This document shows, one piece after another, positions 11,901-22,054 of a DNA stretch of 64,000 bases. Each line of letters starts with the position of its first letter. Position 1 is the stretch's first letter. The notes under the pieces are model-generated. The model saw only the letters and a program-made list of their open reading frames with translations, made no database searches and was not told the DNA's origin. The stretch spans positions 992,001 to 1,056,000 of the forward strand of contig JAKULF010000006.1 in assembly GCA_022661535.1 (NCBI GenBank). The letters run 5' to 3'. Both the position numbers and the translations under genes were made by a program. The DNA is from Eutypa lata (taxonomy: Eukaryota > Ascomycota > Sordariomycetes > Xylariales > Diatrypaceae).

Positions 11901-13312
11901 AGTAGGTAGGTAGGTAAGTAGTGGGAAGTGTTGGAGGAGGGAAATTCCGAGTGAGGGGCGGATTCAAAAGGTGTGACTGGGGAAAACGACTCCTATTTAA
12001 TTATATGTTGCAGTTGAATAACAGCTTTGTAAAATAATTCAAAGCTGTCTGGGCCGCAGAGGGTCTGATAAGCGAAAATAGAATCTTTTACGCTAGATGC
12101 GACCGAAACAGTAGTGTGCTCTTCCACAACCCTCATATGCAGGAAATAAAATCGGATGCCAGTGAAGGAAACGGCTATGTGACCTTCTCAATCGAGCCAC
12201 AAGATCATTCTGGGAGAGAAGTGTGACATAAATACCTACCTAGTCAACCCCGGACAACGATGTGTTCCATACATTACCGAAACAGGTAGCTCGTTATATC
12301 CATTTCACCTTAGATAAAGCAGGCCGAGATACCTACTTCTAACTCCGTGTACCATCCTGTTCCTGATAAAGCGGGTCAACCATTAACGTTACAGGTCATC
12401 TGTTATAAGCTTTTTAGTTTAACACCCTAGATAGATCTCCCCCGCAAAGATATTCATGCATCTTCCGTTTTCTAAGAGTGCCAATGAAATGCTCTCACGA
12501 CAGATATTCTGGCGTTGTAAAAAAGGAAAATAACAATTGAAACATGTATGAAAATGGCGTTACTTGACGCATTGTGGATCATATCACTATATATATTGGT
12601 ACTATGGCATTGAATAAATATTATATATATATAAGCAATGCTTCAAACCGCATTAACAGTACGATAATCAATACACCACATTCTACATGGTTCAACACCT
12701 TTGCGGAAAGTGCGCCGGTTCTGGTACCCCTAGTTCTCCTATCATTTATTATCGTACTCTGAGGATTTCTTCGGCTGTAACGTAGTGATCAAGGTATGAG
12801 ACCCCGCCGTGCCACGTCCTGCTTGATCGGGCCAAGCCCGGGATCATCGGCCGTTGCACGACCCCACTCCCCGGGGCGGGCTGAGGTCAGATGAGATACA
12901 AGCGAGATTCCTCTGTCCGCTATCACGCCGACTCTACCCATCACCTAGCTATGTGTTAGACTTTGGCGCGGCCTTTTCTAAAATCCCGTAGCTCTCTTGT
13001 TTTATATGTACCTCATCCCCCCCCCCCTTCTGAAACTTCTCTTATTGGTATTGTGACTGGTGATCATCGTGCTCCATGTAACGTCTCTTGGATCTGCTGA
13101 TATCATGGGGCTGCTCGCTGGATGTCATTGCCTCTACCTAAGTGCAGAATTCCATCTGTTCTTGGGAAGAATATATAAATCACGACGTCTCCAAAGTCTT
13201 GGCTTTTACCCTTCGTTATGAGCATCACTTCGGATCCCACTGCCCATCGTCACTCCCTTATTGTATATAGTTCAATTCTGTACATACTTTTTATCTTAAC
13301 TTAGCAAAAAAA
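11901..13312. other. intergenic region
   Basis: No gene is supported. The first part is the likely 3' UTR of the KP4-like gene, with TAGG repeats near 11900-11915. A C-rich run lies near 13018-13027. The right end is the chitinase promoter. Confidence 0.45.
13172..13179 (+). promoter_or_regulatory. TATA box of chitinase gene
   Basis: TATATAAA lies 134 bp upstream of the chitinase start codon, followed by a C/T-rich stretch. This is a good match to a TATA element at a usual fungal distance. Confidence 0.45.
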
Positions 13313-14544
13313 ATGCGTTTCGTCACACTCTCTCAATACCTCGGCCTTATGGTCGGGGCCGCAATCGCTGTCCCCCACACCCTCGTGACCCGTCAGGATA
13401 CGGGTGCGCAGAACGTGGTCTACTGGGGCCAGAACGGAGGGGGCACCATTGAGGACAACGACCTCTCGGTTTATTGCAACTCCACCGCCGGCATCGACAT
13501 CATCGTGCTGGCCTTCCTGTATTCGTGGGGCAGCGGGAGCGACATCCCATCGGGGACAATCGGGCAGTCGTGCTTCATCAGCAACTCGGGAGAAGGACAG
13601 AACTGCGATTCCGTCGCGTCGGCCATCACGACATGCCAGGCAGCCGGCGTCAAGGTGATCCTATCGCTAGGCGGAGCGACCGCCTCGTACTCCCTGTCGT
13701 CGCAGGCGGAGGCCGAGTCCATTGGCGACTACCTGTGGCAGGCCTACGGCAACTCGGGGAACTCCACCGTGCAACGGCCGTTCGGCGACGTCACTGTCGA
13801 CGGCTTCGACTTCGACATCGAAGTCAACCGAGGGAGCGAGTTCTACCCGGCCATGATATCGACACTACGGTCCAACTTCGCCTCCGACTCGTCAAAAACG
13901 TATTACATCACCGGCGCGCCTCAGTGTCCTATCCCCGAGCCCAACAGTAAGTAATTTTCGGGATTAATATATAACCTTCTCTTGGCGACTAGCGTTGGTT
14001 AGTGCTTGAAATCACCCAACGGGGTTATGGGCGGGGGTAATGAAAGACCCCCGGAGAAACCCCTAGGTATTACCTATGTGTCGCTAGAATTCCTACAATA
14101 CCTACCAAGGCGAAGCGAAGTACTGACTCGAAATGTGGCGTGGCAGTGGGCGACATCATCGGCAATTCCACGTTCGACTACCTCTGGCCGCAGTTCTACA
14201 ACAACAACAACTACACGTACCCGTGCGCGCTCCCCATCAACGGCAACGCGGCCTTCAACTACGACCAGTGGGTGGAATGGACGGCCGGGACACCGTCGGC
14301 CGACGCCAAGATCTTCATCGGCGTGCCGGCCGCCCCGCTGGCGGCGAACGGCTCGCCGACGGGGGAGACATACTACGCGACGCCCGAGCAGCTCGCGTCC
14401 ATCGTCGGCGAGTATCAGAGTAACGCTAGGTTCGGCGGCGTCATGCTGTGGAGCGCCGGCTTCTCCGACTCCAACGTCAACAACGGCTGCACCTACGCCC
14501 AGGAGGTCCACAGTATCTTGGAATCTGGCTCCCCGTGCGCGTAG
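13313..14544 (+). CDS. secreted class III endochitinase, GH18
   Basis: Hydrolyses beta-1,4-GlcNAc bonds in chitin, outside the cell. Two exons: 13313-13946 and 14147-14544 (343 residues). The 200 bp intron has a GTAAGT donor, a CTGAC branch site and a GGCAG acceptor. Splicing joins PQCPIPEPN to MGDIIGN, the usual class III continuation. A signal peptide covers about residues 1-20. The fold starts with NVVYWGQNGGG, followed by KVILSLGG (strand 3) and the catalytic DGFDFDIE at residues 163-170, with Glu170 as the acid. Then come YDQWVEW and GGVMLWSAGF near the C-terminus. The length equals the catalytic domain alone: there is no chitin-binding domain, Ser/Thr linker or GPI signal. It probably serves nutrition, antagonism or wall turnover; the sequence does not distinguish these. 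Confidence 0.95.
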
Positions 14545-15174
14545 GAGGACTAGGGGCCGACCACTCTGTCGCGAAGCGTCAACGTGGGCTGAAGTAGCAA
14601 CCATCGCTACTGTTATGACGAGATCGCGAGTGCCTGTTGCGGCTGGGAATGTACTCTGTGGGGGGAGGTACCGTAGGCGTCATGGTTTGAGTGAGGGTAT
14701 CTGATTTCTGGGTTTATTCTTCTCAATTATGATTGATGGTATTTAGTGAATTTGAGAAAGGGGAAAAGGTTATGAACAATTCATAGTAGCAGTACTAAGG
14801 ATTCATTGGGGTGCGGATGTAGGTGTATTTGTATATGTACGTGAGAAGGAAATATAGTCCGCGTTACAATCCAACTAAACCCCGCACAAGGTCACTCTCA
14901 TATGAGAGTGTTGCTACTGATGCCATGATTCAATAGAAAATGACCAAGCAGCACAGTGTCACTGCTAGGAAACCGGACCGCAACCGGACCGCAACCGCAC
15001 TCGCTTGAATTTACCTATGTGAGTTGACGACGCCTTCCCTATTTTTTATGGGAACGTCGTGCACACGTACCTGTAGATGCGTCAGGAGGGAACACTTCCC
15101 CTTGGTCCCACTAGTATGTAACAATTAGCATCGTGTGGCCATTCATCATGCCTCATTTTCGACGTCGTGGCAGA
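14545..15174. other. convergent intergenic region
   Basis: This lies between the 3' ends of the chitinase and the SnoaL-like gene and contains presumed 3' UTRs. I see no gene. Confidence 0.5.
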
Positions 15175-15835
15175 CTAGGATGATTGATGCTGGACAGGGG
15201 CACGGAAGAAACTAGGAAAGAAAGAATGAATAAATCGACGTACGTGTTCGGCAATGCAACCAGCCTCCCATCTAAAACGGTCAACTATTTCGCCGAAGGC
15301 GTTTGTGTAATGCAGCCAGCCTTGCGCGCCCTCAAACTTCGTACCAAGCACGGTGATGTTCTGGTCTCCCCAGATGGGGCTCAGAATATCCCACTTATTA
15401 CACCAGCTGAGGTCAGTAACTGGTGATGATAGAACGGCTAGATAGAGACGGGACGCGGGATTCTTACAGCAGACTTGGCACCATTTTCAGCAGCCGGGTT
15501 GTGGTTCTGCGAAAGAACTCCATGTTAGCAATATGCCCCATTCCCTTCCCGACCCTTGATACCTATCTGAGGTGACGCCTTGGAAACTTGGGTCATACAA
15601 TGTAGTCATCGGCAATGTACAGGAATGCCTCGGTGATGTTCTTCGTGACTATGAAGGCGTTGGCGAACTTGTCGAACCTAGCCTTGGTCTCGGCCTCACT
15701 GGGGGGCGGGTCCTCTCGCACACACGGAGGAGGCTGCTCCAGCTGTCGCGAGCTGAGGCGGCTCATGGGGCCAGCCAGTGCTCCGAGGGGCGCCAGTAGC
15801 ACGGCGAGAGTTGTAGGTTTGACCATTTTCGACAA
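15175..15835 (-). CDS. small secreted SnoaL-like protein
   Basis: The protein has a signal peptide and resembles fungal secreted members of the SnoaL/NTF2-like superfamily. Its activity is unknown. Exons on the minus strand are 15599-15835, 15468-15506 and about 15175-15393. Introns 1 and 2 start with GTATGA and GTAAGA, with GCTAAC and CTGAC branch sites, all in phase 0. Splicing joins FLYIADDYI to NHNPAAENGAKSA and then WDILSPIWGDQNITVLG, the usual order in this group. The N-terminus MSKMVKPTTLAVLLAPLGAL is a signal peptide. The 3' end is uncertain. Reading through gives 164 residues ending at 15175, but a GTACGT donor right after IAEH (exon ending near 15244) would send the end to a further small exon. 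Confidence 0.72.
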
Positions 15836-16385
15836 ATAGCGTATCTTGGACTCGAGGAGGAAAGGGGGGGAGAGGGTGGGGGTTCAGGAAGTTCCACGAT
15901 ACAGATTAGGAGACGAGGGCCACGGGGCCATAATATACCCAGGCCTTCTAGATAAGTGGGGGGTGCGCGCCAAGTCCGCAAGTAGTATTTAGCATTTACG
16001 CAGCCACGATGCCATGCCTTACCGATGTCAATCAAACACGATCTTAATTAAATAACGCGTTACGGCCAAGGCCGTTTCCAGACTACCGTACTTCGTACTT
16101 CGGCCAGCTACGCTAAAACGGGCCTTGGCTGCCCGTTGAAGTTATTCGGAGTCTCGGAGGTCAAGGGCCCTGCCTGTTCCCAACCGCGCGTTAACAACTG
16201 CCGTGATAGGGCCGGTTCCTGAGCTATAAACTCTCTTTCCGTATTAGGCTTAGTAGGTACGGATGGTGATACAGCTCGACGAGATTGCCCTGATTTTCGA
16301 GGCAACGTTTTTCATATTATTGCACTTCGAACTATATAACCAGTGTTCTGATTATAAATCACTGTCCATTTAGTACTTGCCCCTA
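15836..16385. other. intergenic region
   Basis: This contains the promoter of the SnoaL-like gene and nothing else I recognise. Confidence 0.45.
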
Positions 16386-17255
16386 TTACTTAAAGCCGCC
16401 AACACCAGCCATTTCCTTCAGTTGGTCTGACAAGCTTATCATGACCATATCAGTAAACTCCACATGCCGTGGCTGTTCCCGCAACGCCGCCTGCTCAAAG
16501 CCTCGAGGGTATACCCCGGCGCAGCCCCGATCGACGACCCACAACCTTATCTTCTCGTCTAAGATCAGATTTCGCGGCGCGATATCCTGATGCGTGAATA
16601 CGAAGTCCTAGAAACAAAACCTCAGGGTGCCCGCAGGTAGTTGATAAACCATTGCGCAGACCTCGATCTTGTGGTTGAACCGGTCCTTGAGATCCCCTAG
16701 AGTGGCGAACGGCCCGGCGCCGTAATCCGCCAACCACGGGTTGTTGGATTTTTCCTTTGGTTCTCAGCCGAGAGGCCCCGGCGGGAGGTGGCTCAGATCT
16801 TTAGACTGCATCTTCTTTGTTATTTCGGCGACCTGCTATGTCATGGACTCCCGTGAGGCCTTGTCGAGCGAACCCCAACATGCTTCCAAAGTCGGCTCTG
16901 CAATATAGTCCATGGCTACAAAATAGGCCGTGGCTAGGTCCACTCCGAGAAAATCGGGAATGTTAGCAGTGAAGACACGATGCGCCTTTGGGAGTGGTAG
17001 ATGTAGTATGCCAGAGGCGAAAATTATGTTTTTTTTCGACTCACGTTCTGCAACTCCATCCCCTCCCTTGATTACCAGAGATTTGAAATGCGTGTAATGA
17101 GAACAGCGTTGTACTCGTGGAGTCGCGGGGTGATAGAAAATCAGCCTGGAGGTGTTGATTGTCAGATAGAGAGGTAATTTCTTGGCCGTTAAGTGTAAAT
17201 GGGCGGTGGTTATTAATTGACTTAGGCTACTTCGACACGTGTTGTTCGGGTTCAC
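16386..17255 (-). pseudogene. APH-family phosphotransferase (aminoglycoside/choline kinase-like) relic
   Basis: A kinase-like small-molecule phosphotransferase related to APH enzymes common in fungi, now broken. On the minus strand one frame can be followed from about 17110 to the stop at 16386 without a frameshift, but it meets three in-frame stops: TAG after SRESMT (near 16841), TGA after PPGPLG (near 16763) and TAG just before DFVFTHQDIAPRN (near 16608). Recognisable parts are PKAHRVFTANIPDFLGV, YFVAMDYI (hinge), HQDIAPRNLILD (the catalytic HxDxxxxN loop) and VVDRGCAGVYPRGFE (the DFG-equivalent, normally DWG, here Trp to Arg). Both TAGs sit where CAG would restore Gln, consistent with C-to-T at CpA. 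The N-terminal limit is not clear. Confidence 0.7.
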
Positions 17256-17820
17256 AAATTTGCATACACTGATGACAGATGTTTGGCGCGGCGAGGAAGC
17301 TCTACATCATTTGTTGGGGCTGTAGAATTTGTATAACCATCTTGGACAGCTTTGCTACGCCTCTTGGTGTGTGAGCCCTTTTTTAACGGATGTTAATAAT
17401 GAAAAATCTATGCTATACCTACGTCTAAGGTCGATCTTCTTTTGAATGAAATGGAATGGCTGTGAAAATGGTGTAGCACAGAGAGTTGGGACTTTAGTCT
17501 ACTTTACCGATGCCCGAAGTGCCCCCGCCACCGGGTGCCAGTGTTGGATTCACAACGGGCATCATGGACTACGATACGCTTGTCCTGCTTTTCCCAAGGA
17601 CACTGAAAAGGTTCTGAGCACGTAGGCCATCAATTTAGAATTGTCCGTGATAAGGAAATGGTGTAAAAACAACGTCTATGATCTCGACGGAAATGGATCT
17701 TATCATCCAATACAAAGTTAACTATTCGGGGTTCATGTACCTGTCATAACGGCAATGAACTAAAGGGACTACTTAGGTACTTAAGTAAACTGTTGTTACA
17801 CACAGAAGAAAAGGGGGCTA
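17256..17820. other. intergenic region
   Basis: I see nothing recognisable here on either strand. Confidence 0.4.
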
Positions 17821-18150
17821 TTGAGTCTATCTAGGTGGCAGGTAGCGCCGCTAAAAGTAGAGTATGAAGGGGAAGGGAAGCAAGTCTTCCCACACCAACT
17901 TCGAGATGATGAACTTGGACCCCCTAAGCATCCCACGACGTCCCGGTTCTCCGTGGGCGAATTCTTGGATACAATTGTTCGGGCGAACAACCATCGCTAC
18001 GAGTTCACTCGTGAGGGAAGAGGGTGTACTGACTGGGTCCGTGGCCAGTTCTACTTGTTTGTTCAGGCCCATCTCCTTCCTTCCGGCTGGGAGGAGTTCG
18101 AATCAGCAATCAGCAGCGCGTGGGTGAAGAATCAACCGCAAGGCCAATGA
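17821..18150 (+). CDS. hypothetical protein, possible fungal DUF fragment
   Basis: An open frame of 109 residues. Its C-terminal two thirds (RFSVGEFLDTIVRANNHRYE, then GRGCTDWVRGQFYLFVQ) look like a real globular domain: a GEFLD helix, a conserved GxGCxxW, and a helical C-terminus ending in Trp. From memory it resembles the C-terminal half of an uncharacterised fungal domain (the DUF7770 type); I could not check this. The N-terminal half of that domain is not seen upstream, so this may be a truncated copy or the last exon of a longer gene. No upstream exon could be assigned. Confidence 0.4.
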   Translation: MSLSRWQVAPLKVEYEGEGKQVFPHQLRDDELGPPKHPTTSRFSVGEFLDTIVRANNHRYEFTREGRGCTDWVRGQFYLFVQAHLLPSGWEEFESAISSAWVKNQPQGQ

Positions 18151-19623
18151 CCCGTGACATATGGCAGATACCTCATCGGCAACGAGGAAACCAGCGTCAG
18201 AGTGTAGGCAGCAGTGGTGCATCTATTGCCCTATCCCCGAATATGTATGCTCACATGTATAAGTAGAGATGTTTGTTATCGTTTTGTTCTATCTATTATG
18301 TAGTATTCAGGTCCACTAGCTACTCTTTTATCCGGGGTAGTGTACGGTAGATCTAGACAGCCAAACCGCTGATATCCCTTAAAAGATAAAATTCGAATAA
18401 TTGTTGTACGGACCGTAATATTCACTTATTAATACAGAATCGGCATTGCAATATTAAGATTATTCGATCTTCACAATAATTTTAAGAATGATATTTACCT
18501 GGCTTATTATACCCGGGCATATATAAGGTATTAAAGGGGGGGGAAGTAAGGAGAGGGGTAAAATAGAAAGGGTGTGCTCTCTAGTAAATTAACTGAAAAA
18601 AAAAGGTTTTTTATAAAAAGACGTAAAAAAAGAAGTTGTTTATTCGGGATTCGAACCCCCCAAAAAATAAGCGAAGGGTGCAGGGGTCCCAGGGAAGTGG
18701 GAAAGGAGTTCAATTGAGAGATGAAGAATGTGTAAATTCGGTCCGCGTTGCGGCACCACTGCACCATAGTGTATTAGCTACTTCGCTGAAAATTATATTA
18801 TTAATTATGCTTATATGCCTTCCACCGGCTAAATATACATCCCTAGTTATTCCGTGGACTGCTTTGTAGACGCTACATAAGTAAGTAAGTATATTACAGA
18901 AGATAGTCACGGCAGGTGCCTGGTAGGTCTGTATGTATAATATGAAGCACAATAGGTAGATATCACCCTAGAGATAGGATGGGTTCCTAAGGAGTGCTTA
19001 CCATGATGGATGCCCTAGGCATCCATACATTTTGTATTATAAGTACGGCCTTTGGCCATAGGACCTGCTTACTTAGATTCCTTTCCTTCTCCAGCTTAAT
19101 ATATTCACCTTATGGTGAAGATTCGTGGATGCGCCGCCATCAATTCAGTGCCGTCACAAAGATAATGTCAAGGAATTTGGCAGCAACTGGCAGCCTACTT
19201 AATGGGCGTGTCTCCTACGGGTCCCTCCAGTATGAACATTAAAGACCAACTAACCCAAGATTGCTGTAACCAAATGAAGACCCGAGATATTAATAAGAAC
19301 CTGGGATATTGCTGCCCCTTTCTCCCTCTTCATTTCCCCCCTTTTGCTATCCTCGTGTTAACTACTTATATTTCTCTCAATTCACTCTACGTAGGAGTAG
19401 ATACATCACCAGCCGGCGTATAGGATTTGTTTCCTTCTTTTCTCCACTGTAGTCTATTAACTGCTGTGTATGTAGTAGTGCATGGTTCCGAACAACAAAC
19501 ATGGGACTTGTAGGTACGGGTTAAAGCAAGTATGGAGTATTTGGGCTTCCCCGAGACGCTCCGCTCTTGATCGGATGTTTTCCCAGCGTACTCCACTCTC
19601 AAGCCGTCTCTGGAAAAAAGACA
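18151..19623. other. AT-rich intergenic region
   Basis: There is no protein gene here that I can support. The tract from 18400 to 18640 is strongly A+T-rich with homopolymers. A possible pol III-type element on the minus strand is listed separately. Confidence 0.4.
18630..18768 (-). other. possible tRNA-derived (SINE-like) relic
   Basis: Read on the minus strand there is an A-box-like TGGTGCAGTGGTG (about 18753-18766), a B-box-like GGTTCGAATCC (18647-18657), and then a T7 run (about 18624-18632) that could terminate pol III. The boxes are about 100 bp apart. I could not fold a T arm or acceptor stem, so it is not a tRNA. A degenerate SINE is possible, and so is chance. Confidence 0.2.
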
Positions 19624-20199
19624 ATGGAAGGCGCCGACCCGTCGCGCCCTCGGAAGCGTTGCAAGATCCGACTGGTCTGTTAAGAATATCGGGACAAGAA
19701 CACAAGATGAGATGGAGCACGTCCGACCTGTGATGCGTGCATCCGCAAAACGCTTGGCGTGGATCAGTGCGTCTATCTTGACAATTCCTCGGACAACGAT
19801 TCCCAATATGTCAAATCGCTGGAGAGACGGATCGGAGAACTCGAGTACGCTAGTAATAGATATAGAGATAGAAACGAGGGCGACGACCGTAGGAAGGGGA
19901 ACACAAGCGGAGCATCCCTATAGATTGTCGGGGACCAGGCTCGTATGCAACCCAGAGATGCTATAGGAGCTTCGGAGGGAGCACCGGCTGACTCAGGGCG
20001 GACTGTCTTTCTCGACCCTCCGAGTGCGGCGGCTCTCATAGGAGAAGTCCAAAAGTCATCAGTGAGAAGAGATTACATTGTTGCTAACGAAAGTATCAGC
20101 TCGGTTGCTCCATCTTCGTTTCATCCCCCGACCAAAAAGTTACGGGATGAGCTTGGTGCACTGGTAACTCAAGATGGGGCAACATCCTTCCTGGGATAA
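19624..20199 (+). pseudogene. Zn(II)2Cys6 transcription factor N-terminal relic
   Basis: A fragment of a fungal zinc-cluster regulator. From the Met at 19624 one frame reads RPRKRCKIRLVC, stop, EYRDKNTR, stop, DGARPTCDACIRK, then QCVYLDN and QYVKSLERRIGELE. The last pieces are the second half of the zinc cluster and the start of the dimerisation coil. In the first half, the codons aligned with the second and third zinc cysteines are TAT (Tyr) and TGA (stop), and a TAA stop follows the first Cys. Another in-frame TAG lies near 19921, and the frame ends at 20199, long before the fungal-specific regulatory domain. No frameshift is needed up to that point, so the damage is by point mutation. It cannot bind DNA as a normal zinc cluster. 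Confidence 0.7.
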
Positions 20200-20626
20200 T
20201 AGCTGATGGATATCTCGAGAGCCACTGGCAGAGAGCACACCCATCATATCCCATAATACTTAAGGCAGCCTTTATAAGCAAGTCTATATATCATAGCATT
20301 GCATTTATCCTCATTTTTTATTCGTTACTGGCTAACTTAAGGTGCGAAGTAGATGCAACCAGATAGGGATAAGGAGCCAAACTGGGGATGACAGTGATGA
20401 ATTATACTGCTGTGATAGCGATGTACAAATGGTTAGAGTGTTCTATGCTATGTTTAACAACATAAAGAAGTATTCCAACCAACAACGCATCTGCGTAGAA
20501 TCTGGCCAAAACATAGACTTCTTTATACAGATGGCATAAATCGCCCCCTGATGCCAATATTATTACGCTAAACAATTTAAAAAAAGACACGTGCCCGCAT
20601 AAAGCTTAATTGCCTAGTTAGACACT
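20200..20626. other. intergenic region
   Basis: This separates the zinc-cluster relic from the 3' end of the dioxygenase gene. I see nothing else. Confidence 0.45.
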
Positions 20627-22054
20627 CTACTCCTTCCTATACATGCCCAAATTCTTCAAAAGCGGCAGATCATTCACAGCAAACAGATAACTCCGTTCCG
20701 CCGCAGACGTATGTACCCGTTCAGTCCACTACAGCACTGTGAGTCAGCAATTTCTTCTTTATATCTCTGAGCGAAGTCTGTCTGGGAGTTATTCGGGAGC
20801 AAGGGGTCCTGGACATGACTCTTCCAGTAACTTCAAGCAATTGGGGACTAGCTATAAAGGGAAGAAAATAAACTCCCAAAAGTAGGTACTTACCGCCGGA
20901 ACCGCGAAAGTGTCTCCCTTGCTCCACTCGACCTCGGTAGCTGTCCCATCCGCAAGCCGGAGCCGTGTCCGCCCGCGTCCGTCCAGGCAGTGGTAGACGA
21001 AGGAGCATGACTCACGGATCTGTATACTTTCGCTTCCGCCGTCTACGCGCTCCGCCTGCCCGCCCACTGTGCGCGATAGCGGCTGCTTCGTCGTGCCTTT
21101 CTCGTCGTGGCTAGGTATCTCGTAGTGGTAAATAGCGTGAGGCCCGGGCTGTGCGTCAAGGTCTCGTTGGACTTCCTCCCATCCGATGCGTAGATCGCCG
21201 ATGTCGGATGATGGCCTGGTGAGAGTTAGAAGGTAAGAAAAGATGAAAAAGATCCATCAGTAGCTAGCCGCCGAAGATTTCAGGGGAACAGAACAAAAAC
21301 AAGGAAGTTTGTTTTAGCTTACTCGCTGGGATACCTCTCCTCGGCGTACATCTCGGCGAAGTTCGTAGGGAACGCCTGGTATAGGGGCAGATCGAGGCCG
21401 TCGAGCCAGATCATGGGACCATCGCCTATATTACGTAATAAGTATGGATTCTCATACACACCCAAATTATGCGGGAGAAAAGAAAACCCCAATTAGTTAG
21501 GTAGTTTTCTGCCCCCGTCACTCACTCACTCACTCACCTTCGTGGCCATGATCATGCCAATCCCAGCTAGGCGTGAGCACAACATCGCCACGGCGCATGT
21601 AGACCTTCCGCCCACCGACGGCCGTGAACCCGCGCTCGCCCTCGACGATAAACCGCAGCGCGAAGGCCGTGTGGCGGTGCGCGGGCGCCGTCTCCCCCGG
21701 CCGGATCAGCTGCAGGCCCGCGTACAGCGTGTCGGTCGTGTACGGCGCCTGCATCTTCGGGTTCACCAGCATCAGCACGCGCCGCTCCGCCTCGTCGGTC
21801 CCCACTAGTTCCCCCGCCCGCAGTAGCAGGGGGCGTAGCTCCTCGTACCGCCAGAGCGCCACCTCGGCCTTCGGCGCCGGTCGTGGCGGTACCATCGCTG
21901 ACATTACCTTCCATAGCGGACCTACGTGCGCTGTGGGTAGGCTTTGAAGGAACACGGCTGATGCGTCGCTGCCGTTTGATTTCGTGGCGTTGGTGGAAGC
22001 CCCGGTGGTGGTTTGCTGCTGATCTTCTTTGTGCGGGGACATTTTGAAAAACAA
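20627..22054 (-). CDS. gentisate 1,2-dioxygenase-like bicupin
   Basis: Likely a non-heme Fe(II) ring-cleaving dioxygenase acting on gentisate (or salicylate/hydroxynaphthoate), in aromatic catabolism. Four exons on the minus strand: 21538-22054, 21323-21425, 20894-21215 and 20627-20728 (347 residues). Donors are GTGAGT, GTAAGC and GTAAGT, with consistent phases. The first cupin carries the metal ligands: APAHRHTAFALRF (His126, His128) and WDWHDHG (His167, His169). Splicing continues it as HEG-DGPMIWLDGLDLPLY, the classic gentisate dioxygenase order. The second cupin has SFVYHCLDGRGRT and WSKGDTFAVPA joined to WTERVHTSAAERSYLFAVND. A start at Met5 is equally possible. Intron 1 begins with a run of GTGA units. 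No other gentisate-pathway gene (maleylpyruvate isomerase, FAH-type hydrolase) lies nearby. Confidence 0.9.
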
